Part shown: in pieces, positions 22,968-35,181 of the stretch
How positions within the stretch are numbered: the stretch's first letter is position 1
How the letters are laid out: the number at the start of each line of letters is the position of its first letter
Source: Coriaria nepalensis
Taxonomy: Eukaryota > Streptophyta > Magnoliopsida > Cucurbitales > Coriariaceae
Length of the DNA stretch: 64,000 nt
Reading direction: 5' to 3'
Assembly: GCA_027186245.1 (NCBI GenBank)
Contig: CP114500.1
Coordinates: 1,312,001 to 1,376,000 of the forward strand
Notes under the pieces: generated by a model
The model's database searches: none
What the model saw: the letters and a program-made list of their open reading frames with translations, nothing else
Told to the model about the DNA's origin: nothing
Translations under genes and position numbers: made by a program

Positions 22968-25839
22968 TCAGGCTCTGATCAGAAGCTCATATACATTACT
23001 GTTGTTGTCACCACAGACCCGCTTTAGTATCTCAAAACTTTTACAGCTCCCTAAAAACTCGATTCTTTTGAAACTGACATAACCGTGTTCTACTGTTTCT
23101 CTACTCGAATATGCTGATCGGAGCCTATCAGCATGCATTGAATCGGTATGAATTGCAGCCTCTACTTCTTCAGATGACATATTCTCCTATAAGAAAGATT
23201 CACCTTCACTTATAAGTTCTAGCACATTGAACGTTATGCCAGAAAATTGAAATCTGCAAGGAAACGACCAGTGAAATGAGTAAAAAAAGGTGTAGAAAGA
23301 TACCTGATAAAATGAATATATATGATCCAAGACCTGCAAACAAGTGAAGCCATTCTCACTAAAGAATGTTCTTGAAGAAGGCCCCATCTCGCCAAATCGG
23401 TCTAATGGAAACAGTATGGTCAAAAAATGGTTTTTAAATACAATTTCGGATTTCTCACTGCATAAAAGAATCAAATGACAAAGGAAATAAGGTGAGGAGA
23501 TGCAATTCTTTTCCAGAGTTCTTATACCACCGTAATATAAAAGTGAATAAAAAATTAAACAAAAAAAGGGGGAGAAAAGAAAAAGACACCTTTCAGTGAG
23601 TCGCCGGGTTAAGTTTGATAATGAAGCTTCAGATTCCTTGCCATCTGCATTTGCATCGAAATATACAGAAGCATGGTGCTCGCTCACATCTTCACCACTA
23701 AAAGAGTCAGTGTAAATAGAAGCAGATGAAGTTGGCTCAGATATTGACCAGCTGATCGAATCCAGAAGACTACTTGGTGTTATAGGCCGTAGTGGGGTTT
23801 GACATGTCTAAGGAAAAAAAAAAAAGATACAAAAGTAAAAAATCTGTATCTCATATTAACGTTTAATCAATCAATAAATTAATATAAATTTCATATTTTT
23901 TTGACTTTTATGCCAGAACATAGGTGAAATAGTGTAAACCTGCCGCATTTTACGACCACGGCGATTTCTGACTCTGATTTTAGCAGAGGTGGCAATCTGT
24001 TCTCGTTCTCTCTGGCTTGCTTTGCTTCTATAATTCTTAATATCTTCTCCTGAACTTTTCTCATTTAACGCCTGAAAGAGGAGTTTATAGAAAGGTATAT
24101 TATTATTAATAATATAATGTGTATAATTCAAACATAGTTGATAGTAAGGCATTGAAATGATACCTGTCCGAGAATGCCGTGTTGAAAATCTTCAAGCATC
24201 GTGTTGATCTGCCTTGCCAAGTCAGTAGACATATGAACAAGTCTTTGCAAGCATTTTTCCTTCGCTGTTTTCAGAACCCATAGAGGCTGCAAATATATTC
24301 TCTGTTATAATTTCATTAACAAATAAATTCTTTCATCTAACATTCGAATGAAATTCACAAGTACTTACTGTGACTAGATTACTCGAGTGGCCAAGATATC
24401 TTTGAATGGAACTTCCTTCACAAACCACGTGACTAGTACTGCACCCGACAAACCATTGATCTAGGAATGAGGCACCTTCTCTCGTAGCAACCTTAACAAC
24501 CTTCAATATTTACATAAATACCCCCATGTTAAATTTCGGTAGCATATAATTTTCAACAGAGAAATGAATAGAAAGAAAGAGAAAAAAAAAGTTGTTTCTA
24601 TCACTTACTTTATTCCGCAGCTCAGACGAAATGCTTGTATCAATATACATGGATTGACCCAAAAAAATCGACTCTGGACTTTTATTGGACCTTCTTCCAG
24701 GTGCATCGAATTCACTCTGAGCATGAGAGCCAATAGGAGGAAAACAAGAATTTTCAATACCCACCACACCATTAAGATGATTCAATGCATCCAACTGCAT
24801 ACTGTTTTCTCCATGATTCTTAATAGCATAGAGTGACTCACTCAACCTCACTGAAGCATAGTAATAGCACAATCAAATTTGGGTTCAAAAGATATTAGTC
24901 CCTACAACTTTACAACAAGAACCAAAGCAATGATCAGACTACTCTTACCGTTTCTCCTTACGCTATCCACAAACCATCCGATCGTAACAACAAAAAGTCC
25001 ATTTCTAGATCCATGTTTCAAAGCATGCTCAAATTTACGTCCACCCAAACTGTAATACATGTCAAGGTGTTCAAAGGGAGGTTGCTTTCTAAGATATAAA
25101 CCCAACATTGTAAAATGAAGATAAAGCTTCACTACATATCAAGATGAGTTAAAAGATAATGCAATACACAACTGTGAGAGATGATAGAGATCAATCTCAA
25201 ACAGTCTTCAAAAACATGTATCCAATCTTCTCGATCCAATAAGATTAGCTAATTTTGGTTGAGGTTGATAAATAGGAAATTGTACATAATGCTACACAGG
25301 TTAAGAGAGATCGTGATCTTGGATCTACATTATCTTATTCTAAACGAGAAACAGTTTCATTGTGACTTGAAATAAAGAAAGGATATCTGGACCACCAGAT
25401 GGGTGCATTGCGGATGCAAATTAGGGCTGTACTGACAACCTAATCTCTCTGTTGCTTCCATGACTTGTTTCCTTGCTTCTGCCAAAACATGATGCATCCA
25501 GATGTAGAGAAATGAAAATTGAATGCAAGGTCTCATAGAGGAAGAACAATTAGAAAACCAAACTAAACCCAGAAAAGAAAAAATTTATAAAAACAAAGCA
25601 GGGAATATGAAATCTATACCTTTGGATAAACCAGTGACGCAGATAACAAGACCAGTAAAAGGAGCAGCCGGTCGAGATTTCAAGGATTCAGAACCGAGAG
25701 AGGATGATGTAACAGGAGACAATGGCTCGAATGGTTGCAGACCTCTAAATGAAGACAATGAAGAAGAAGACGAGAAGCCAGAAAAAAGCTTAGAACAACC
25801 CTTGCTGCTAACCAATTCGACTTTACCTCCTCCGCCCAT
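22968..25839 (-). CDS. BRCT-domain protein (plant TopBP1-annotated family, At2g26270-like)
   Basis: Ten exons (25839..25620, 25478..25387, 25051..24949, 24850..24609, 24500..24369, 24286..24164, 24071..23940, 23807..23590, 23457..23304, 23186..22968) give 544 aa. A BRCT domain starts at residue 61 (FTGLVICVTGLSKEARKQV), continues with HPQCTHLVVQSLGGRKF and ends near IGWFVDSVRRN. BRCT folds bind phosphopeptides in DNA-damage proteins. A basic stretch (RVRNRRGRKMRQ, exon 7) may be nuclear targeting. The C-terminal RFGEMGPSSRTFFSENGF and RIEFLGSCKSFEILKRV blocks are conserved in my memory of plant homologues but of unknown role. Intron 2 (25052..25386) is U12-type AT-AC. The start is the first ATG of exon 1. 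Confidence 0.85.
25052..25386 (-). other. U12-type AT-AC intron in the BRCT gene
   Basis: On the minus strand the intron begins ATATCCTTTC, the minor-spliceosome 5' site, and ends CACCTTGACATGTATTAC. The branch-site CCTTGAC has its A 10 bases from the terminal AC. Only the AC boundary keeps frame (VVQ|SLGGRKF). Using the neighbouring AG would shift it. Confidence 0.9.
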
Positions 25840-28465
25840 AATAATACTTCCTCCCCCACTCTCTGCTGCTAAGTACTCAACAGCGCCATTGAACAGGGAA
25901 ATGAGCTACAATACCCAACTGCTTGAAAGTTAATGAAATTTTTGTCTTTAATCGTAAAAGGGTTCAAGGGTTTAAGAAGGAAAAGGTTTAAAACTCAAAA
26001 GAGATAGGATGAAACAGGAATGTTCGAGGGCGGGAGGAGGTTCTGGCAGAAGACAAATTGAATGGTAAGGGGAAAACCCAGTCACGTTAGGAGACAAATT
26101 GGGGAGAAGAACGAGGCTTGAAGTCCCTTTTTTTTTTCTTCACTTTCAAGAGAAGTGAATTGAGAGAGAGAGAGAGAATTGAGATTCAGAGAGAAGTGAA
26201 GAAGACAAAAGGTGAATTTTTTTGGAGAAGGTGGTTTGAAAATTATAGTATTAAGCATTCCCTTTTGTCATTTGCTTATTTATTTTCTGATGTTAATAAA
26301 GGTGATTTTTTTTCTTTCGAATTACGTGCTTTTGCTTTGGGTGCGTGCGACTGACTACTACACTTGTTTTTACTTCATACAACAATTTTCTTATCTTCAC
26401 TTTTTTGAGGTCAAAAGAAGCAAACAGATCGTGACCAAAGGCAAGTAATTTTGAGGTCAAGAGGAAAACGATGGATCTTATTACATGGTGGATCCCACAA
26501 CAAAATTATCTAGAAAAAGATAGTAATGTGAAAATGGAAGAGGAAGATTGGAGGAGGAGAAGAGGAGAGCAGCATGACTTTAAAATGGTGATTTTCCTCC
26601 AAACAGATTGCAGCCATGTTCTAATCTTGATCATTAGGGGTTTCTTAATTTACAGCTGCACAGTGCACCTCCATTACATGCGTGAGAAATTTTTATCGAT
26701 GTTGACTTAACAAACAAACCATATCCAACTGTGGGAAGATCTTCATTCATAACAACTAATCAGTGATGTCATGCAAATGCTACAGAAGAAGCAAAAACAA
26801 ATGAAAAATTTTGAGATGCATATATATAAATGGAGCGATCATAATTACATATAAATTTAAATTGATGAATAATATTATATATACGAGTTGAATCGAGAAA
26901 AGCAGCTACAATGGTTTTGTTTGTAGTGTGCTTAGCTAAAGGGATGCTCTATCCCCAGTATCATCATCATCTTCTTCTTCATGACAATACAAAAATTAGT
27001 CCACTACTTAATCATTACTCGTTAACCTACTTCTATTATTATTAGTATTATTATGCCTTTCTTTTGAGTGGAGGGTCGGCCAGGTCAGCAATTATCCTAT
27101 CACAGACACTTGTGTCTCTCCGTTTGGTCTGTCCTTTCTTCCTTTTTTAGGACCATAGTACTTGGTCTGTTTGAATGCTGTCAGATATATGGAACACAAA
27201 CTAGCAAAAAAAAAAAAAAAATTCCCAAGTACAACCTTTTTCTTTTCATTTTCAAGTGGCCACAGAAATCTCACCCAAATTCTGTATGGAAGCCGTCCTT
27301 CTATCTTATGTTTAGAAGTGTGTATTGGAGGATATTGAAGATAAACGAGAGAATAAGCTGACCTACACGAATAAGCATAACTCGTTCATGATTAGTTCAA
27401 TTGTTAGTATTCTGTTATCTTAACTACGTCGGCATTTCCTCTGTATAAAATTCATGCAAGCTCAGCTCATGCATTCAACATATCGAAAATAATCCAGAGT
27501 TACAACTTCTCTCTACAAATTTTTTTTTTTCCTCTCACTTTCATCTTCTCCGTTTCTTCATCAATGAATTTACGAAGTTGTTAACAGTGTGAAACTAGAA
27601 GTCTAGATTCAAATTCCTCTTTGTCCTTTTACATAAAAAGAGAAAAATAAATACAAATAAAAATCTTCCATTTTATGTCACTTGGGGTATTAAAATAGTA
27701 AAAAGTCTAAGAAAATAAAGCACTGAGAATAAAAAAGGGGAAAATACGTAATGGGGTCCAAATGCAAAGAAGAATCTCTGGTCTGAGTGGACCCGATAAT
27801 AAAAGCCATACTACAATGATATGACGGAGGACTCGATCACTCAAATGAAGAAGAATTGGTAGCTGACCTGTTTGTAGCGTCTAAAAATTGAGGTCAGGGA
27901 CCAAACTTAAACACTACAAAATACAAATCGGAATTAAAAACAGGCAGACTACTTGTACAAAGACACCGCAACAAACTCATGGTCCTCATTCCTTCTACAA
28001 GTAATTTTAATGGAAGGACAAGTTGGATATAGCTGGTTCAACTTCAAAGTATCAATATCCTCCCACCATGGATGTTTTATGATGGAGATTGTTACAACTC
28101 TCAAAAGCCTATCAATGAAGGGGGAAAGTTCATCAAATTCAGGTGCCATTTCCCATTGATTAGGAAGCTCAAATTTTCAAATCCACTACAGCCACAATGA
28201 AAGATGATCAATTCCAACAAAGCAAAGAATATTAAGTTCAGATGATTTGAGGTTTTGTGTATAAGAATTATGTGAGGAAGTGTGTATACCTAGAGGCAGA
28301 GATGCTTCCGCTTATGTTCTCCAAATTTTTAGAAACTATAGACAAACAAATTACACGACTCAACACAATCAGCCCAAACATGTTCATTCATTCTACAATT
28401 CAGAAAACCAAACAAGGCAAAGATTCTAGCTGCTTCTGAGGGGAAAGGAACTTGCCTTATAGCAG
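25840..28465. other. Intergenic: BRCT gene upstream region, no certain gene
   Basis: This holds the presumed BRCT promoter, with a (GA)n tract at 26161..26177 and GA-rich DNA, and the 3' flank of the HSD/decarboxylase gene. A minus-strand frame at 27949..28149 (APEFDELSPFIDRLL) looks protein-like but matches nothing I recognise. Otherwise nothing is supported. Confidence 0.5.
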
Positions 28466-31400
28466 CTACTCAATCTTCTTGGAAACAGAAATTTTTCTGA
28501 CGACATGAGATTTCAATTTTCTGGAGAGAGTGAGAAGTTTTAGAAACATAGCATCGATTTCTTGCTCCTTCTTCTCATAGACAATGAAAGCTAGAAAGGC
28601 AGCGGGAAGTACTGCAAACCCAAGGAATTATAAACCCATCAGTTTTACTAACTGAAGAAAGAAAGGACTAAAAATGATGATTTTCACAACAATCTTATTG
28701 CTAGAATAGAAAGGAATTAAAATATGGTTTGGTAAATGTTTCAGCATTCATGAGGACCCAACCTGTAACATAAAACGTTTGAAGTGAAATGGCACCGACA
28801 ATGCTAAGAATCAAGAAGAATACAGCCACCTGTTCATTACAAAATGCAGAGCTGTAACCGGTGAATTACATGCAACCTTAATAGTCATTAAGAGTAAATC
28901 GCTCAATTGATTTCAAACTAGAAGACAGCTCAAACAAAACTGTACATGGGAGAGTGACTCCAAGTTCGAGGAAGGGCACTTTAAAGCAAGTATATGGACC
29001 TTAACAGTTTTCAATTAGCTAAAACACATTGACAATAGTATCCAAACATAATTTCTTACTACATTCTGAAATTTAAGAAAAATTAAATCATTAGAGTAAA
29101 TCACCACAGTTAAAGTCCGGCAGCAATCTGAAATCTAGTTCCCACTAAGTATCAAATGGGAACCTGTTTAGCCGTGCCCTAATGCGAAGTGTGAAACAAT
29201 AAAAACACACATTTCTGGAAGAACAGTAAAGGAAAGCAAAGAGAGAAAGAAGTGACCTTCAGAAAGAGGAAAAAATCATTCCCCTTAGCTAGAGATCTAA
29301 AAATTTTAACAGCTGTATTCCATGCTGATGCTACCGACACAGCAACACTTTTCGACTTCTCTTCTGACAAGTGGAAATATGAGGATTGAATTTTCTCTAC
29401 TCTATATCCTAATCTGCATTACATAAATCAGAATTGGCATTAAGCTTGATGGTGGAGCTCTAAACTAAATGACAGCTTTCTTTCCATCCATGTCCTGATA
29501 ATATCCTACTTAAACATCTTAACTGCCAATTTTATATCCTGGTATAGTGTGTAAGAGAGTAGATAGACATACAGTTTCTCCGGCAAATTTCCATGGATAA
29601 ATAAGAATATTATTGCAACAAACAGAAGCTTTGAAAGTGCGCTTATAATGGTAAATCCAGAAGCAATGAAGTTGTAGTAAAATGCCACCAAGACCAACAA
29701 TGTAATCAGTGTATGTTTCTTATCCTTCCAGAGTAGTGTATCAGCAACTGTAAAAGGAAGTACAAGCACATTAATTGCTTTGTTATTATAGACATATATA
29801 AATTTATTATCATGACTTCAGGCTATACTGTGAACCTAAAATCCAGGAAACACATCATCCTGGAGAATGACTTGAAACTTCAGGGATTGCAAAAATGAGA
29901 AGTCGGTCATCTTTCTTGACACACTTGTTAGGATATAAGGTCATTGACCGAAATTTATACGGTATGATCAAACAAGTGTGGGCAACTATTTAAATCTGGT
30001 TATGACACAACAGGAAATGTGAAACATATCATACCAAAAATTAACACAATGCAGTGAGATATTTATTAAATAAAATTAAAAATAAAAACACTGATGTTAC
30101 ATACCCTGTCCACTACCAAGGTACTTGGAAGCTTTAGATGGCCCTTCTCTTTTAGGCTGATGTTCAGCCTTCAAGTGGGAGTATGCATCAATTGTTCTCT
30201 TAAGACCTTCCTGTAGTAGAGGGGAATTAAAAAGAAAAACTCATTGGGCCAACAACCAAGACTTCATCAAACATGTATCATCACAGCAGATGATGTGGAC
30301 ATGTCTGAATGCTGATTGACAGGTTCTAACAGACAACATTGAATCTAGGATAGACACAATCATATATTTAAAATATGAAAGGAAAATCCTTCCACGGGTG
30401 TTTAGTAAGATTTCAACAGCAATCCAAATAAATGTTGTCTCGGTACTCATTATAATGTAAGAATAGAACAGTTCGAAGGCACTGGAGCACTTATAATGTG
30501 CGTGTGGTGTGGGGCGTAAATTGTGTATCCATATTCTGAAACTTAGATTCAGGTAATCATAAATCAAGGTATAGGAGAAACAGATAGAAGTCTTTCTTAA
30601 GTCATTCCACAAGCTCATTAGTAACCAGGACACTGAGAAACAAACTTTAGACAGTCGGGAAAATACGGTAATCAATATAATAAAAGAGGAAATAAATCTC
30701 CATGCATCATGATGATATATTAACAAACCTGAAGTGATACTATGGGCATGTAGCCAAGGAGATCCTTTGCCTTTGTGCCTTTAAAAGATCTGCTACAAGT
30801 GAGCAGTCTAATTCTCGAAGGAGTCAGCTGCGGAACGGGCATGCCGTAAGGACCTAATAGTCTGTATATTAACTCTACAATATGTGCAATTGGCATCATA
30901 ACAACGGCAGGGATCTTTATTCTTGGCCTTCAATTCAGACAAGGGCGGGGATTGAATATGAAGACATATAACATATCAGGAGCATGAAATTAAAAACCTT
31001 TCATTGGAAAATAAAAGTATAAATTAAAGAAGAACCTTTCATAGCCAAGACCATCTAGTATTTGAGAGATAAACACCCAAAATTTGATAGGTTCCATGTT
31101 GGTTACAAAATAGGCCTGCAAAACCGATCACATTTTAGCCAGATAATCCACCAACTTCATCTCTGCATTTCAGGAAATTTTTCTTTCCTTTTTTTTTTCC
31201 CCCCAGCAAAAGAATTGAACCTGGCCTGCAGCCTTTTCTGCATCCATTCCTTCTGAGGCTAGAGCTCGTTCAGCGCATACATGGGCATGTGCCACATTTT
31301 CAACATAAGTGAAGTCATACACGTTATTGCCATCCCCAATAATGAACTGTATAATAAAAAATTAATATTGGAGTGTATAGTTCATACCAAATGCAAGCTT

Positions 31401-32430
31401 ATACAGCAATGAACTCATTCATTAATATATTGTTGATTAGAGGGATATGCATTTTACATTAAAATTATGCATTCTGAAACCCTACAAGTAAAAAGAATAA
31501 TATAAACTCTTACCTTGGATTTACCTGCCCTCGCACTTGAGACCAAGGATGGAACCAACAACCTGTCACCAGGGCCAAAAATGCTGCTAGGCCTTATGCT
31601 GCAAGTTAAAAGCCCATTGACACCATTTGCTTTAAGAACCAATGCCTCACCTTCAGCTTTAGTAGCCGAATAGAAATCAATATGCTGAAACAGTTGGAAT
31701 ATAACAATCAGAAACAAAGAAACAAGACTCGGAAAAGGATTTGCAAAAACAATCCCCAAAAAGAAGTGAAAGTAAGTAATAGACGTAGTAAAGTTTAAGG
31801 ACTACCTTCGCTGCATAGGGCAACGATTCATCCCCGTCGATGATTCCATGTATTCCATCAAACACCACACTAGGCGAACTAGTATAGATAAGCCTCTTCA
31901 CTTTTTGCTCGACGCAAGCATCAATCACATTCTTAGCTCCTGAGTTAAGGACTTAAAATCAGAGACATCGAAACAAGAAATGGCGATAGCTAACCAGGAT
32001 GCACTTCCCAAACGCAAGGTACCTTCCACATTGACTGAGTAATGGAGCTTGTGGCTATTAATAGACGAGTTTGGAGCAGCCATGTGGAACACAGCTTCGA
32101 CTCCTTCAAAAGCTGAATCAAGCAAAGTAAGGGAAAAGCAAAACGCAATCAGTAATGAATCAGAATATCGACATGCATGATCGAGAAGGAAGCAGGACCT
32201 CTAAGCACTTGAGCTTTGTTGCGGAGATCCATTGAAACGTATTGAGCACGGCCAGAACGCAAGGCTTGGCCAAGGATCCCTTGCTCCTCGATCGGTTCAA
32301 GCTCAATGGCGGAACCTAAATCGGCGACACGAACTCTGAAATTTCCAGATTTGATGAGCATCTCAACCAAATGGCGCGCAGCGAAGCCTCGTCCTCCTGT
32401 CACCACGCACCATTTATCCTCCTCTCCCAT
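28466..32430 (-). CDS. 3beta-hydroxysteroid dehydrogenase/C4-decarboxylase with C-terminal reticulon domain
   Basis: Twelve exons (32430..32199, 32112..32023, 31939..31806, 31684..31514, 31346..31221, 31115..31036, 30927..30729, 30210..30105, 29747..29573, 29413..29257, 28829..28763, 28611..28466) give 560 aa, close to the ~564 aa of Arabidopsis 3beta-HSD/D2 (At2g26260). The enzyme removes the C4 carboxyl of sterol intermediates in the ER. The NAD-binding motif TGGRGFAARH is at 10-20 and the catalytic YSATK at 157-161, with conserved SIRPSSIFGPGD and GDGNNVYDFTYVENVAHAH. From about residue 379 a reticulon homology domain follows, with two hydrophobic hairpins (about 395-432 and 490-525). All junctions keep frame. 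It is a sterol-biosynthesis gene in the conserved block. Confidence 0.94.
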
Positions 32431-33934
32431 TCTCGCCCTGCTAATATTCCCTGCAACTAAATGAAGATTCTGGAAACTCGCGTGTAACTAACTCTGTAGC
32501 TACTGATGAATCTGAAAAAGGAGAAGAAGAAGATGAAGAAAGTGGACAGTCGAAGAATCTAATCTCAAGCTGAAAACAGAATTCCGTTTGACTGTCGTTA
32601 GCAACAAAAAAAGCCAGTTTGGTATGCGCTGTTGGATCCCAACGGTATTTCTGAATTGAGTTTGGCATACTAAAACCAAACTGTGAGTAGACGTGGTCCC
32701 GTCCAGTCCATAGACATGGCCCATGAGTCCACGACCTTCACTGGACTGGCCAGCTCGTTCGTTTAACGGACAGGATCTAATTGCAAGATGAATTAGAGCA
32801 AGAGCCCACGTGGGAATCGGACTGGGCTGGTTGTCTTCGGCTGAACAATATGTACTGATGCTGGCCGGAGCTCAATTAAGAAACATTGTTACGTAACGTA
32901 TCACGTATGTGATGACGCAACCTAAATTGTGACCGAAAGATAATTTGACTACCATTAAGTAGAAGAGAATTTGACCAAGAAGAAGAAGAAGAAAAACGAG
33001 TGCAAATTCGGTGCCAGTTTGATGGATCAATTCAAACCAATGACTTGCGTGTTGGTGTTGGATGACGATGGAACGATCCGAATCGACGGGTAGGCACAAA
33101 CCAACACCGTATTTGATTCTACCGGCGAAGTAAGACATGCTTATTAATCAATACTCATAGCAGCATCAAGTACTAAACCATGGTGCATGCATGCATTAGA
33201 AAATGAGAGCGTGAGGTTAGTTCTAGATATTTTCTCTACCAAATATCCACGTGGATATTTATTTCTCTAGTATTTTTAAAGTTACTATTATTATTCAGAA
33301 AAACTAACATCCTTAAAATATTCTATAAATCAGGTTCAGAATATCATGATCCTCGCTGTCTGTATCTGGATACTGTTGATATGTATGTAATAGTCATTTC
33401 CCACCCTTATGTTACAATCTTTGGACCCGTGGAAGCCAACTTGCCAGATATTATATAAATGTGTGTCTGAGATAATTTACGCACGTTTTTAAAATACAAC
33501 CACCAAATTTGTAATGATAAGAACCACAAAGGAGATCGCCATTGATGCTTTCAAAATAGCAGTAACAGACAATAATTTAAAAACGACAGTAGCTAGCTAG
33601 TGACGATGATGGATATATCATTGCCAGTTATATTTAGTTTGCTGTCTTGTCCGATTCTGATACCTATAGAGTATAGGCTTTGGGGTTTAGGAAGAAAATG
33701 AATAAGCAAGTTGTTTTAATTATAACATTAAGAACAACAAAAATTATAAAATAAAAAGATCTAAAAAAAATAATTTACAGTAAATATTACAATTTTTATG
33801 CATAATTTATTTGATCTCCTTTCTACCAGATATGAATAAAAAATTCCATCCCTAAGAGTGGTAAAGTAACAGATTCCGGCTGGTAAAAAATTCACAGGAA
33901 TTTTAAAATATATATTTATTAAAAAAAAAGTGAA
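32431..33934. other. Intergenic between HSD/D and ERF genes
   Basis: This is the promoter side of the HSD/decarboxylase gene and the 3' flank of the ERF gene. I see no coding, RNA or repeat feature beyond AT-rich tracts. Confidence 0.6.
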
Positions 33935-34660
33935 TTAATTATCGAAATTCCAGAGAAAAGACTGATCATGATAAAAATGATGATCGGGAAAATTCTGGCC
34001 CCCATTCTCCACCGGAGAAGCAGGTGGCGGACGTGCAAAAATCTGATCATCACTCTGTGTGTAATTATTATGATCATAATTAGAACAAAAACAAAAACCA
34101 TGATCATAATGATCAGACAAACAGCCGTGAACCTCACCGGAATATTCCATGCTCTCTAAGAACGACCAATCGACGGCATGTTCGGTCGCGGATGCGGTCG
34201 TGGTCGACGAGGAAGCCGCTGCATAAATATTATTATTATCATCATGAGATAATATTAATTCATGGTGAGAAACACGTGGAACATTATTATTGTTAGTATT
34301 ATTATTATTATTTTCATCATCCACAAGCTGATTAGCAAATCTGGCAGCCGCCTCTTGAATGTCATGATGACTAAGCTGGCCGCGGGGGCGATGAGCAGCT
34401 AAGCCGAGTATCTCCGACGACGGTGGGTTGTCAGGAAAGTTGAAGCTAGTGCGGGGGCCACGTAAGCAGAAAAGGGCGGCATCGAAAGCTCGAGCCGCCT
34501 TTTCGGGGTGGTCATAAGAGCCGAGCCAGATACGGTCACGGCTGTTGGGAAGTCTGATTTCAGACACCCATTTGCCCCATTTACGCTTCCTTACACCCTT
34601 GTACTTGGTCTCGGAATTAGCAGCTTTTAACAACTGATGATGATCTTCAGCTTTCTCCAT
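33935..34660 (-). CDS. AP2/ERF transcription factor, DREB group II-like (ERF016-019 type)
   Basis: An intronless 241-aa protein with one AP2 domain at about residues 20-77: [20 protein letters not shown], then [20 protein letters not shown]. The LPN and [22 protein letters not shown] wording is typical of the small DREB group II. The DREB-type Val is present in WVSEI, while the second diagnostic position reads Leu rather than Glu. The C-terminal half is rich in Asn and His (NNNNNTNNN from an AAT/ATT microsatellite near 34289..34317) and has an acidic/aromatic end. No EAR motif is seen. It is a nuclear DNA-binding regulator; its targets are unknown. Confidence 0.92.
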   Translation of the reverse strand: MEKAEDHHQLLKAANSETKYKGVRKRKWGKWVSEIRLPNSRDRIWLGSYDHPEKAARAFDAALFCLRGPRTSFNFPDNPPSSEILGLAAHRPRGQLSHHDIQEAAARFANQLVDDENNNNNTNNNNVPRVSHHELILSHDDNNNIYAAASSSTTTASATEHAVDWSFLESMEYSGEVHGCLSDHYDHGFCFCSNYDHNNYTQSDDQIFARPPPASPVENGGQNFPDHHFYHDQSFLWNFDN

Positions 34661-34754
34661 AAATGGCTTAATTTATTTTTATTTTTCTTAATGGTGGGAT
34701 GGCTGTCAGACTGAAGGTAAGAAGAGTATACAGTGGAGCCATGGGGTTGACTCA

Positions 34755-34762
34755 TTTTTATA
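34755..34762 (-). promoter_or_regulatory. Candidate TATA box of the ERF gene
   Basis: On the minus strand TATAAAAA lies 95 bases upstream of the ATG, a normal spacing for a plant promoter with a short leader. Confidence 0.5.
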
Positions 34763-35099
34763 GGAGATGCCAGAAAAATGTAATTTCGAACGAAATGAGT
34801 GTAATTAGCGTGTGGACAAGCTAGTCAGGGAAGGGAAGAAGAAGAAGAAGAAGAAGCGAGGACACGTGGCTTTCAGGTAGAGGATGGTAAGCTAGTCTGT
34901 AACGCGGTAGCTTTGTTGAAAGCACGTGCTCCTGCCTTTTTTTTGGTTTTTTTTTTTAATTTATTTTTCACTACTCTCCACTCAAGCCAGCAGTCAAAAA
35001 AAAAAAAAAAAGGCAGCAGTCAAAATATAATTCCACGTTCGACGCATGCGCTTTCGAGTTTAATCAGCATCTTTGTTTTAATACAAGAAACATATAGGA

Positions 35100-35104
<5 letters not shown>

Positions 35105-35133
<29 letters not shown>
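35105..35133. repeat. (TA)n microsatellite
   Basis: About 14 TA units lie downstream of the DUF1350 fragment. Confidence 0.9.
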
Positions 35134-35181
35134 ACACAAATAATATAAGTACCACTCTAATCTTCAAAACGTCTAAACCAG

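Noticed and set aside
30241..30726. 161-codon minus-strand open frame
   Set aside because: It lies wholly inside an intron of the HSD/decarboxylase gene (30211..30728) and reads like random hydrophobic sequence.
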